Below are positions 15,540 to 23,625 of a DNA stretch of 39,054 nucleotides, piece after piece. A model generated the notes under the pieces. That model did not search any database, was not told where the DNA came from, and worked only from the letters and a program-made list of their open reading frames with translations. Source of the stretch: a virus. The translations under genes were made by a program, and so were the position numbers. Within the stretch, counting starts at the first letter, position 1; each line of letters begins with the position of its first letter. The stretch spans positions 1-39,054 of IMG/VR virus record IMGVR_UViG_3300032086_004087; one strand, given 5' to 3'.

Positions 15540-16463
15540 ATGATTACCAACCCTTATATTGGGTCTGATGGTAGGTTAGGTAATCAGCTATTTCAATATG
15601 CTGCTCTCAAATCTCTAGCGTTAAAAAAGAAATACGACTTTGTATTACCGGTTTTTAACGATAAGTCTTTTCAAGACCAGTCATGTTTGTTGAATAACTT
15701 TAATTTAGATTGCCCATTATCTGATTTAAATAGTTTAACTAACACATATATTGAACCGACAAGGATGCACACTGCGTGGACCTTTAATAAAATAGCTAAT
15801 TCAACTGGTTTCGATCATAATTTTTTTAACCTATCTGACAATACTAGTATTCGTGGCTTTTTCCAACATTTAAAATACTTCATAGAGTATGATTCTATAT
15901 TTCGTAAAGAGTTCACTCTCAAACAATCTATAATATTAAAAGCTAAAAATATATTATTAAACTATAGAAAAAAATTTCCAGACTATAAGTTTGTTTCTGT
16001 GCATATACGTAGAGGAGATGTAGTCTTTAATCCGACAATGTTTAAGAATTATGGAGAGAAGATGTATGGTTCAGATATAACAAGATTATGCCCTAATTCT
16101 GTTTACGGTCAATATTTCTTAAAGGCAAAAAAATATTTTGATTACGACTATAGTATGCCTAGAGTTAAGTTTTTAGTTTTCGTAGGTGGTAATCGACATA
16201 ATGAGTTAGATGAACGTCAGTGGTTTAATAATAGTTTTCTTGGAGATAGCTATATTTACGCATCTACAGATGACCCCCTTGTAGATTTTAGCTTGATATC
16301 TCAATGCGATTATAATATACTATGTCATGGTTCTAGTTTTGGTTGGTGGGCAACCTATCTAAGCGAAGAGACAAATGAAAAAGTTATGATAGCCCCATCT
16401 GACTATTTTGTAGATGGACATTCTCCTACACGTATACTAAACTATAGATATACTTTAATATAA
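15540..16463 (+). CDS. GT11 alpha-1,2-fucosyltransferase-like (second copy)
   Basis: GRLGNQLFQYAALKSLA (11-27) and HIRRGD (155-160) are the GT11 motifs, followed by HGSSFGWWATYLS, the third block. At 307 residues it is about 35 longer than the GT11 protein at 11125, with an insertion after HxRRGD. The two share motifs but not overall sequence, so they are probably not a recent duplication and may make different linkages. It directly follows gmd by four bases. Confidence 0.88.
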   Translation: MITNPYIGSDGRLGNQLFQYAALKSLALKKKYDFVLPVFNDKSFQDQSCLLNNFNLDCPLSDLNSLTNTYIEPTRMHTAWTFNKIANSTGFDHNFFNLSDNTSIRGFFQHLKYFIEYDSIFRKEFTLKQSIILKAKNILLNYRKKFPDYKFVSVHIRRGDVVFNPTMFKNYGEKMYGSDITRLCPNSVYGQYFLKAKKYFDYDYSMPRVKFLVFVGGNRHNELDERQWFNNSFLGDSYIYASTDDPLVDFSLISQCDYNILCHGSSFGWWATYLSEETNEKVMIAPSDYFVDGHSPTRILNYRYTLI

Positions 16464-16465
16464 AA

Positions 16466-16903
16466 ATGCGCTTAATATCACATAGAGGAAATTTAACCGG
16501 ACCAGACGCTAAAACAGAAAATTCTCCTATACAAATTCAAAAGGTACTTGACTTAGGTTATGAATGTGAGATAGACGTGTGGTATATAGATGGGAACTAT
16601 ATTTTAGGTCATGATGAACCTACGTATAATGTACCAGAATATAATTTAACGCATCCAAAGCTTTGGTGTCATGCTAAAAATCTTGAAGCCTTACAACAGA
16701 TGTTAAAAAATGATAAGATTCATTGCTTTTGGCATGAAACAGATCAGTATACGGTCACCTCTCAAAAGCATATTTGGACGTTCCCTGGTAAGTTTGCTTC
16801 AGATAATTGTGTTATTGTAGATAATTCAAAAAACCCTCCTAATTATAATTGTACAGGGGTGTGTTCTGATTATGTCGAACTATATAAAGCACGTTATTTT
16901 TGA
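16466..16903 (+). CDS. Short glycerophosphodiesterase-like protein
   Basis: LISHRGN (residues 3-9) gives the His-Arg-Gly start of glycerophosphodiester phosphodiesterases, with CEIDVW supplying E35 and D37 and LGHDEP a second His (H49). These are the catalytic and metal residues of the GDPD barrel. The protein has only 145 residues, against roughly 230-300 for full enzymes, so it is a shortened member. It sits directly before a HAD-nucleotidyltransferase fusion and overlaps it by 32 bases. A glycan phosphodiester role is an inference. Confidence 0.6.
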   Translation: MRLISHRGNLTGPDAKTENSPIQIQKVLDLGYECEIDVWYIDGNYILGHDEPTYNVPEYNLTHPKLWCHAKNLEALQQMLKNDKIHCFWHETDQYTVTSQKHIWTFPGKFASDNCVIVDNSKNPPNYNCTGVCSDYVELYKARYF

Positions 16904-18257
16904 TTTAGACGGGGTATTAATAGATAGTAGAGATTTACACTATTACGCCCTCAATGATGCTCTTCGGGCGATTGATGAATCTTATGTAATAACAAGAGAA
17001 GAACACCTTTCTTCCTATGACGGAAAGACAACCACCACCAAACTCCAACTACTTACTCAGCAAAAACAGTTACCAGTTGATAGATATAATGAAGTATGGG
17101 AGTTAAAACAAAAGTATACTAGAGAGCGTCTTCAGTCTATACCCGAAAACTTAGAGCTACAGCAATTATTCAAGCATTTAAAAGATAGTAAGTTAAAAAT
17201 CTCTATTGCATCTAACGCTATCCGACAGACTGTTATTACATCTCTTACTCAAATAGGGGTTATAAAATATTGTGACTATATACTAGCTAATGAAGATGTG
17301 TTTCTCCCTAAGCCTAATGCGGAGATGTACATGAGATGCATGATATATACGAAATGTAATCCTGATGAAACTGTAATTATCGAAGATTCTCACACAGGGA
17401 GAAAGGGGGCATTAAGGAGTGGTGCACATTTATGCCCAGTCACTGGTCCAGATGATGTTACATTTGATTATATCACTAATTTTATTAATATAAAAAACAA
17501 CACTATGCAAGAAATTAAACCAAAATGGTTAGGAGGAGATATGAATGTGTTAATTCCGATGGCAGGAGCTGGTTCTCGATTTGAAAAGGCTGGCTATACG
17601 TTCCCTAAACCATTAATTGATGTTAACGGTAAACCAATGATACAAACTGTAGTTGATAATATTAATATTGACGCGAATTATATTTTTATCGTACAAAAGT
17701 CTCATTATGAACAGTATCACTTACAAACAGTTTTAGAGAATATTGCACCAAATTGTAAAATAGTACAAGTCGATGGTGTAACTGAAGGAGCAGCATGTAC
17801 TACTCTACTTGCTAAAGAGTATATTAACAACGACAAACCGCTAGTCATGGCAAATTCCGATCAATTTGTTGAGTGGGATAGTAATGAGTTTATGTATTCT
17901 ATGGTAGGAGACAATGTTACAGGCGGTATTTTAACTTTCAAGTCAACACACCCTAAATGGAGTTATGCTAAATTAGGAGATAATGGTTTTGTTACTGAAG
18001 TAGCAGAAAAGAAACCTATTTCTGATACCGCAACAGTTGGTATTTATTATTGGTCTAAGGGTTCTGATTATGTAAAATACGCAGAACAAATGATACAAAA
18101 AAATATTAGAACAAATAATGAGTTTTATGTATGTCCTGTTTTTAATGAAGCTATAGGAGATGGAAAAAATATTAAAATTTTTGATGTCCCTAAAATGTGG
18201 GGTCTTGGTACACCAGAAGATTTACAATTATTTTTAAGTAATGATAAAAATAAATGA
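16872..18257 (+). CDS. HAD phosphatase - sugar nucleotidyltransferase fusion
   Basis: Two enzymes are joined in 461 residues. Residues 1-215 are a HAD hydrolase: FDLDGVLIDS with D11/D13, SIASNA (motif II), KPNAEMY (motif III lysine) and VIIEDSHTG (motif IV). Residues 224-461 are a nucleotidyltransferase: NVLIPMAGAGSRFEKAGY and FPKPLIDVNGKPM form the NTP-binding site, MANSDQ the metal site, and WGLGTPEDL the C-terminal block. A sugar-phosphate phosphatase plus nucleotidyltransferase suggests activation of a sugar for this cluster. A strong ribosome-binding site before Met224 could also yield the second domain alone. Confidence 0.85.
   Translation: MSNYIKHVIFDLDGVLIDSRDLHYYALNDALRAIDESYVITREEHLSSYDGKTTTTKLQLLTQQKQLPVDRYNEVWELKQKYTRERLQSIPENLELQQLFKHLKDSKLKISIASNAIRQTVITSLTQIGVIKYCDYILANEDVFLPKPNAEMYMRCMIYTKCNPDETVIIEDSHTGRKGALRSGAHLCPVTGPDDVTFDYITNFINIKNNTMQEIKPKWLGGDMNVLIPMAGAGSRFEKAGYTFPKPLIDVNGKPMIQTVVDNINIDANYIFIVQKSHYEQYHLQTVLENIAPNCKIVQVDGVTEGAACTTLLAKEYINNDKPLVMANSDQFVEWDSNEFMYSMVGDNVTGGILTFKSTHPKWSYAKLGDNGFVTEVAEKKPISDTATVGIYYWSKGSDYVKYAEQMIQKNIRTNNEFYVCPVFNEAIGDGKNIKIFDVPKMWGLGTPEDLQLFLSNDKNK
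17531..17543 (+). promoter_or_regulatory. Strong internal Shine-Dalgarno and start at a domain boundary
   Basis: AGGAGGAG at 17531-17538 precedes an in-frame ATG at 17541 (Met224 of the fusion), exactly where the nucleotidyltransferase domain begins. Most genes here have weak or no such sequence. The GGA-GGA-GAT codons also encode the linker, so this could be chance. Confidence 0.4.
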
Positions 18258-18876
18258 ATATTTTGATAAAGTATTTTTAATTACTTGTTATCATACTAAA
18301 GATAGACTATCTCATGTTGTTCCTTATTTAAATAGTAGAGGTATCCACCCTGAAATATTTTTCGCTCCGTTTAAAGAGCGTTTTCACTATTCTTATTATA
18401 ATAAGCAACCCATATGGCCCGGAGCTCATTCTTTATCATGTGCTTATGAGCAGCTTTTTCAAAAATGTTTGTATGATAAAGATGTAAAAACTGCTTTATT
18501 CATAGAAGACGATATCATATTAGCTGATGATTGGGATGTACAGCTAAAAAATATTTGGTTTGAACAAGATAAAGATTGGTATATTTTAAAAGAGAGTAAC
18601 GGTACTCATTTTTTCGCTATGAGTCGAGAAGCTATTGCTGATTTCTTGAACAAGTATGCAGCAGATACATACCCTATTGATCTCGCAATTAACGATTTAC
18701 AAGATCAAAAAATAACTAATAAACTTAATATACGCAACCAACCTAGTTTATTTACTACCCAATCTACCGGAGGTTATAATCATATTACTGGTAAAGAATT
18801 TCTCGATGGAGAGAAAATACCATCTACAGTAGAAATACCTAAACGTTTGAGACAAGATTTAGTTTTTCATGCTTAA
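18241..18876 (+). CDS. GT25-like glycosyltransferase
   Basis: The 211-residue protein has FDKVFLITCYHTKDRLSHVV near the start, matching the opening of GT25 (LPS beta-glycosyltransferase) enzymes. TALFIEDDIILADDW provides the EDD metal-binding motif, and the SLSCAYEQLF segment corresponds to the conserved G/S-xx-S-H region. It overlaps the fusion gene before it by 17 bases and the sulfotransferase after it by 8. GT25 members transfer galactose or glucose, but the donor is not readable here. Confidence 0.72.
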   Translation: MIKINEYFDKVFLITCYHTKDRLSHVVPYLNSRGIHPEIFFAPFKERFHYSYYNKQPIWPGAHSLSCAYEQLFQKCLYDKDVKTALFIEDDIILADDWDVQLKNIWFEQDKDWYILKESNGTHFFAMSREAIADFLNKYAADTYPIDLAINDLQDQKITNKLNIRNQPSLFTTQSTGGYNHITGKEFLDGEKIPSTVEIPKRLRQDLVFHA

Positions 18877-19525
18877 ATTCGGATTTATACATATACCTAA
18901 AACTGGTGGCCATTATGTACACCGGTGTTGTAATTTTGAGAAAAATAATATACATAATTTCTGTCATGATGCTTATCATGATATGACTGTTATAGGGTGG
19001 GATTCTTGGAATCCTGATACAGGCTTCGATATAAATAGGGAATCATGTTTTAAAGGTTATAAGCACGCGGTTAAAAAACATTCGATTGATGAGTTATTTA
19101 CTGTTGTACGTAATCCGTTTGATTTGTTAGTGAGTTATTATTTTTATATTGACTGTACCGGCTGGGCTAATTGTAATAAAATACATAATTTTAATTCTTT
19201 TAATGAATTTATTGAAGGTTATTTAAACCCTAGTATAAACTGGCACTACCCTATCATACATAAACATATATTTGGTCAATTGTATGATGAATCTCGGTTA
19301 GTTGTTAAAAAAGAAAACATTTTGCGATTAGAAACTATTAACAAAGATTTAACAAATTTTAAAGAGCGTTATAATTTAGATATTATTACTGATTTTAAAC
19401 GAATATGTAATATAAACCCAAATAGACCGTCAAGAGATTATAAAGATTTTTATACATCAAAACAGGTTAAAAAATTAGAAGAAAAATTTGGGGATATTTT
19501 AACTACTTTTAATTATAGTTTTTGA
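18869..19525 (+). CDS. Sulfotransferase-family protein
   Basis: The 218-residue product begins MLKFGFIHIPKTGGHYV, with HIPKTGG the 5'-phosphosulfate loop that binds PAPS. TVVRNPFDLLVSYYFY is the 3'-phosphate-binding R-x-P-xx-x-xx-S-x-Y block. This is the carbohydrate sulfotransferase pattern, so sulfation of the glycan built by the upstream enzymes is the likely role. It is the last gene of the plus-strand operon and overlaps the convergent minus operon by 13 bases. PAPS would have to come from the host. Confidence 0.82.
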   Translation: MLKFGFIHIPKTGGHYVHRCCNFEKNNIHNFCHDAYHDMTVIGWDSWNPDTGFDINRESCFKGYKHAVKKHSIDELFTVVRNPFDLLVSYYFYIDCTGWANCNKIHNFNSFNEFIEGYLNPSINWHYPIIHKHIFGQLYDESRLVVKKENILRLETINKDLTNFKERYNLDIITDFKRICNINPNRPSRDYKDFYTSKQVKKLEEKFGDILTTFNYSF

Positions 19526-19926
19526 TTTTTATGTATTGGTTTTATCCATATAAACGTTTCAGATATTAATAATAAATTATACATTAAAACACGTGGGTTT
19601 AATGTATCAGGAGTTTTAAAATAATTTTCTAAAGACTTATTATTCCATTTTTTATTGGAGTTTTCTTTGTACAACTCGTATGTATGTGTGATGTTTTTTA
19701 CAGCGCTTTTGTTAAGTAAAATAAAATTATCTAAGATACGAAACATATTATTCTTTTTATCTGAAATTTCCTCTTTTAAAATAGCAATTGGTTTAACTTG
19801 ATTTAATAGGTGTAAGTATTCGCAGTAACCGGTAAAATTTTTATTAAAACTAACACACAAGTCAACATTTGACAATAATTTTAGTTTATCAAAGTCCGTA
19901 TTTTTAATTAATGTAATTTTATGCAT
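19513..19926 (-). CDS. Hypothetical protein, 137 residues
   Basis: I do not recognise this protein. It begins MHKITLIKNTDFDKLKLLSN, is lysine- and asparagine-rich, and has no clear catalytic motif or signal peptide. FNKNFTGYCEYLHLLNQVKP and ENYFKTPDTLNPRVLMYN are the only distinctive blocks. It is the last gene of the minus-strand operon and overlaps the end of the preceding paralogue by eight bases. Size and position fit a small accessory of the glycosyltransferase-like array. Confidence 0.6.
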   Translation of the reverse strand: MHKITLIKNTDFDKLKLLSNVDLCVSFNKNFTGYCEYLHLLNQVKPIAILKEEISDKKNNMFRILDNFILLNKSAVKNITHTYELYKENSNKKWNNKSLENYFKTPDTLNPRVLMYNLLLISETFIWIKPIHKNQKL

Positions 19927-20761
19927 GCAGTTTTCTTAAAAATTCTTCTCCAAATTCGTATATAATTTCAATCTCGCTTGGTGTAGGGGCTTTTTTAGTT
20001 TTAGGTTGTATGGGACAACCGGCCCTATATATGTATGTAGGTATATCTTTATAATAAACGTCAATGTTATCTACTATAGTTTTCTCTAACCACATATTTC
20101 GCCATTGTTTTTGTGTCGTAGTAAGTTGTTTTATTATTAGTTCTTCTAGAAGGTTATCATACTGTGGGTCTAATACTTCTAAATATAGTCTATATATTTG
20201 ATTTTTAGTAAAATTTTTCGCAAATTTTTTAATTGAGTTAATATCTCCAACGAAAATAAAATCATCTAACGACGGATAATGGGTTCCACCTAAATTTGTA
20301 CGAGATATATTAATTATACCCGGATTTTTTATAATAAAGTCGTGTATTTCTTTTAATTTTTCTTTTTGAAAGAGTATTTCACTTATTGCGTCATATCTAG
20401 TTACTATTACCAAGTCATAATAATTATTATTAATATTTTTTACACCTTTCTCAAAAGATCTCCATTGATTTATATTTTCTCCCTTTCTTATTACATCGAA
20501 AATATAATCGTTTTTTATTAATGCAGTTTTTTTATATAAATTGCTAATTCTTTTAAACTCTTGAGTGTAGTTATTAACTTGAAATATTCCGTTATATGTA
20601 TCAACTAACTTTTTTTCAATTTCTTGCGAGGATGTTAATTTATCATTTACATTCCACGCATGACCAAAATAATCTACATTATATAACTCATCTATAGTTA
20701 TATATTTTGAAGTAAATTGATATTGTCTAGGTAAACCAAAAAATATTATCGCTATTTTCAC
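19919..20761 (-). CDS. Array paralogue 5: glycosyltransferase-like protein
   Basis: This 280-residue protein is the most divergent of five tandem paralogues. It keeps the family frame: MKIAIIFFGLPRQYQ at the start, VDYFGHAWN near residue 30, a glutamine-tryptophan block (INQWRSFEKGV), and YDLVIVTRYDAI in place of the more usual FKYDVVxRxRxD. The first 40 residues look like a beta-alpha nucleotide-binding half, and R-x-D may act as a metal/donor motif. No numbered glycosyltransferase family is claimed. It overlaps the preceding paralogue as ATGA. Confidence 0.6.
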   Translation of the reverse strand: MKIAIIFFGLPRQYQFTSKYITIDELYNVDYFGHAWNVNDKLTSSQEIEKKLVDTYNGIFQVNNYTQEFKRISNLYKKTALIKNDYIFDVIRKGENINQWRSFEKGVKNINNNYYDLVIVTRYDAISEILFQKEKLKEIHDFIIKNPGIINISRTNLGGTHYPSLDDFIFVGDINSIKKFAKNFTKNQIYRLYLEVLDPQYDNLLEELIIKQLTTTQKQWRNMWLEKTIVDNIDVYYKDIPTYIYRAGCPIQPKTKKAPTPSEIEIIYEFGEEFLRKLHA

Positions 20762-21588
20762 GTATAACTCAAATAAGTTTTTTTTATTATTTCAATACAT
20801 TTATCATTATCATTACTATCGAAATATTTTTTCAATAACTCTCCGTTTATTGATGGTCGAATTAAATTTCTACATATTTTTTTCACCAATTCTCCTTCAT
20901 CGACATTTAGCTTTAATTTACGGAAGTAATTATACAGCTGAGTATGAGGATTTGTTTGACCAAAATTACCGCACGATGTAATGTTCAATAATATATCGTG
21001 CCAAATTAAATCTTGGGCCGTATTACTACCAATTATCGTCGCATATTCTATTAGTGGTTGACCTTGTTCTAATTTCATCCAACCAACAAACACATCTGTT
21101 ATGTTTTTTTGTATTTGAGGAAAATACAAATTTTCATAGTCTTCAGATTCAATAAAAAATGTGTCAAACCTTGTCTTTATTTGTATGTCGTACTTGAACC
21201 CTTCTTGTTCTTCATACGCTTGCTTCATTCTGTTTACTTCTTGACTACTATACCACTGACATATTGACCCGTAGTTAGTAGACATGTACTTCTCATAATC
21301 AAAAGGGCTATGTATTATAGGGTTTGTTTTTAAAAAGTCTATTAACGCTGTTTTTTCTTGCACGTTAACCCATATGGGCTCATATATATCATTTAACTCA
21401 TCTTGTAATTGTTTAGATTTGTGTTGTTGCAAGCATTTACCTGTACCGTCATTAGTACCGGGTTTAGTATAAGAATTCCACGCGTGTATAAAGACATCTA
21501 CATTATACTTTTCTTTAAATCGTTTTATCGTGTAAAAAGTATTTTTGTACTCCCGTGGCTCTCCACTTAATGTTAAGCATATTCTCAT
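20758..21588 (-). CDS. Array paralogue 4: glycosyltransferase-like protein
   Basis: The protein (276 residues) has MRICLTLSGEPREYKNT at its start, VDVFIHAWNSY near residue 30, then CQWYSSQEVNRMKQAYEE and FKYDIQIKTRFDTFF. Thus the G-x-P-R, D-x-F-x-x-A-W and YD-x-x-x-R-x-D marks shared by the array are all present. It overlaps both neighbours by four bases, so the whole array is translationally coupled. Assignment to glycan synthesis rests on the fold-like pattern and on context. Confidence 0.62.
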   Translation of the reverse strand: MRICLTLSGEPREYKNTFYTIKRFKEKYNVDVFIHAWNSYTKPGTNDGTGKCLQQHKSKQLQDELNDIYEPIWVNVQEKTALIDFLKTNPIIHSPFDYEKYMSTNYGSICQWYSSQEVNRMKQAYEEQEGFKYDIQIKTRFDTFFIESEDYENLYFPQIQKNITDVFVGWMKLEQGQPLIEYATIIGSNTAQDLIWHDILLNITSCGNFGQTNPHTQLYNYFRKLKLNVDEGELVKKICRNLIRPSINGELLKKYFDSNDNDKCIEIIKKTYLSYT

Positions 21589-22556
21589 TGTATTATTAAA
21601 CTTATATCTTTATCATTTGAATTTGTTACTTTATTGAGCAAATCATGATAACAATCTGGGGATTTTTTTTGCTTAAATTCTTCTTCTTTTAATAAAGATC
21701 TTTTTTCGTTAAAAATATTCTTCTCTTCACACACTCTGATTATATCTCTATAAACATGATACCCTTTTACGTCGTTTATAGTTGCGTCTAACGGTGTTCC
21801 TGATCTTAATATATTGTGTATAAAAATATTTTGTTTATATTTTACTGGTCGTATTCCTTTCACCCCAAATAGTAAAGCCCATTTTGCTTCTGGCGTTAGC
21901 GTAGTTTGAGGAAATAAAATATCTACAAAACGCTTTCTATCTTTTATATCTGTACGTTTAGATAACCAGCCTTTATACCATTCGTGTACGATTTTAGATA
22001 TATCTTTGTGATACACATCCATTGTCTTTGAGCTACCTATCCAAGGCCCGTGATCAGATATAGAAGCATATAGAGCATTATGTACAATATCAGTACGAAT
22101 GTTATTAATATGAATAAAATCGTCGTCATAATTATTAAAAAAATTTATTTTCGTATTATGACATACGTTTTCTATAGCAATATCGTATCTGCATCTTATA
22201 ACAACATCATATTTAAAATTGTGCTTTTTTTCATATTCTTGTTTTAATTTTATTACTTTCTCCGCTGCTATATACTGACCTAAGACCCGTTCTTGATCAA
22301 ACTTTTCTATGAGTATATTTTTGGGGTTGTATATTGTTTGTATATACTCTTTTAATTGGGAAATATTATTATATAATTTCTTCTCTTGTATATCAAGATT
22401 ATTTAATTTTAAATTTTTTGGGTGAATTACTGTATTGTTATCCCAGGCTTGGCAAAAATAATCTACATTCAGTTCGTTGAAGTATTTTTTTATATATTTT
22501 GAGCATTGTAATATACTTCTCGGTTCTCCGTTTAAACATACTGCGATTTTTTTCAT
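21585..22556 (-). CDS. Array paralogue 3: glycosyltransferase-like protein
   Basis: A 323-residue member opening MKKIAVCLNGEPRSILQCSKY, with VDYFCQAWDNN and the block KLKQEYEKKHNFKYDVVIRC followed by RYD. This middle block is nearly the same as in the two upstream paralogues, also at DNA level. The C-terminal ~100 residues are unlike the others, suggesting that acceptor specificity differs. It begins two bases after the paralogue at 22558. Confidence 0.62.
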   Translation of the reverse strand: MKKIAVCLNGEPRSILQCSKYIKKYFNELNVDYFCQAWDNNTVIHPKNLKLNNLDIQEKKLYNNISQLKEYIQTIYNPKNILIEKFDQERVLGQYIAAEKVIKLKQEYEKKHNFKYDVVIRCRYDIAIENVCHNTKINFFNNYDDDFIHINNIRTDIVHNALYASISDHGPWIGSSKTMDVYHKDISKIVHEWYKGWLSKRTDIKDRKRFVDILFPQTTLTPEAKWALLFGVKGIRPVKYKQNIFIHNILRSGTPLDATINDVKGYHVYRDIIRVCEEKNIFNEKRSLLKEEEFKQKKSPDCYHDLLNKVTNSNDKDISLIIQ

Positions 22557-22557
22557 T

Positions 22558-23625
22558 TTAATGTAATACTCTCAAATCGTGAGTTAATTCTTTTATTTGA
22601 TGGTTTAACCTCTCAATTATGTCTTTATTTTTATCGCTGTTTTCAACAAGTTTAGCTAGCTCTTGTTTCTTTTTGGCAAGCTCATTAGATCTATGCTCAT
22701 GCCACATTCTATCAGTAAGTTTTTTTAATGTATCTTTTGCCTCTCCAGTACTTGAAATATAGTTCATTGGACAACGCATTATTTCATGTTTAAAGTGTCC
22801 GTTAGAGTGGGTGGTTGCTGTACTTTTTGTTGTTATAAGTTGATTACCCCAAACAGCTTCCGGGTGTGGTTCATCACAATATCCAGGTATTACTCCTTTT
22901 TTACTTTTTAAATAAAGGAGACTGTTAACAGTAATATTTTCAAAAAAATTATCAATAGCTTCTGAACTTCCATAGTAATAATTGTCTCCTATACGCAACT
23001 GGCCTTGTAATACATCAATATATGAAACATGTATTTGATTATCTCTCCCTCTCAACTCCCAATCCCCGGTCCTGAGAAAATAATCCCACCATTTTTTATT
23101 ATTTTCTGGTGCGTGATGGTCAACCCACGATATAAACAAATCCGGTCGAACCCGAAAGACTACGTCATATTTAAAATTATTTTCTTGTTCGTATTTTTGT
23201 TTTAATTTATTACATTCTTCCCCGACAAAATATTGATTTATTTGTCTAAAAAAGTGAAATTCAAAGTTGTTGTATTGTTCGGGTAAGTGTTCTTTTACTA
23301 AAGCTTTGAGTTTAGCACGCTCATCATCAATAACATATTTTTTCGGTTTAAAAGAATTAATATAATTTTTTATTTCATCGTCTTTGAATTTAAAAACATG
23401 ATTCCCATCATAATCTGATGTATTACTTTCATGAAAATCATCTTTTCTCGTTTTTAAATACTTAGATTTTTGAGGAATAAACCCAGTTTGAGTTGTTTCA
23501 CTAGTATATATGAAAAAGTCTACATCTGCCCCTACCCGGATTCTATTAAAAAACTCAGACATATATGGAATACATGATTCTGGTTCGCGTATCACACCGC
23601 TTATACATACTGCTACTCTTTTCAT
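22558..23625 (-). CDS. Array paralogue 2, with coiled-coil tail
   Basis: This 355-residue member begins MKRVAVCISGVIREPESCIP, identical over its first 20 residues to the gene at 23622, and includes QINQYFVGEECNKLKQKYEQ and FKYDVVFRVRPDLF. The last ~45 residues are Lys/Glu/Leu-rich with heptad-like spacing (AKKKQELAKLVENSDKN), so a coiled-coil tail is likely; no other array member has it. It overlaps the gene before it as ATGA. Probable glycosyltransferase by context. Confidence 0.63.
   Translation of the reverse strand: MKRVAVCISGVIREPESCIPYMSEFFNRIRVGADVDFFIYTSETTQTGFIPQKSKYLKTRKDDFHESNTSDYDGNHVFKFKDDEIKNYINSFKPKKYVIDDERAKLKALVKEHLPEQYNNFEFHFFRQINQYFVGEECNKLKQKYEQENNFKYDVVFRVRPDLFISWVDHHAPENNKKWWDYFLRTGDWELRGRDNQIHVSYIDVLQGQLRIGDNYYYGSSEAIDNFFENITVNSLLYLKSKKGVIPGYCDEPHPEAVWGNQLITTKSTATTHSNGHFKHEIMRCPMNYISSTGEAKDTLKKLTDRMWHEHRSNELAKKKQELAKLVENSDKNKDIIERLNHQIKELTHDLRVLH
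23561..23625 (-). repeat. Duplicated 65-bp 5' coding segment, copy A
   Basis: It matches 24529-24593 at 62 of 65 positions. It covers the first 21-22 codons of array paralogue 2. Similarity at third codon positions shows recent duplication or gene conversion rather than mere protein-level constraint. Confidence 0.85.
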
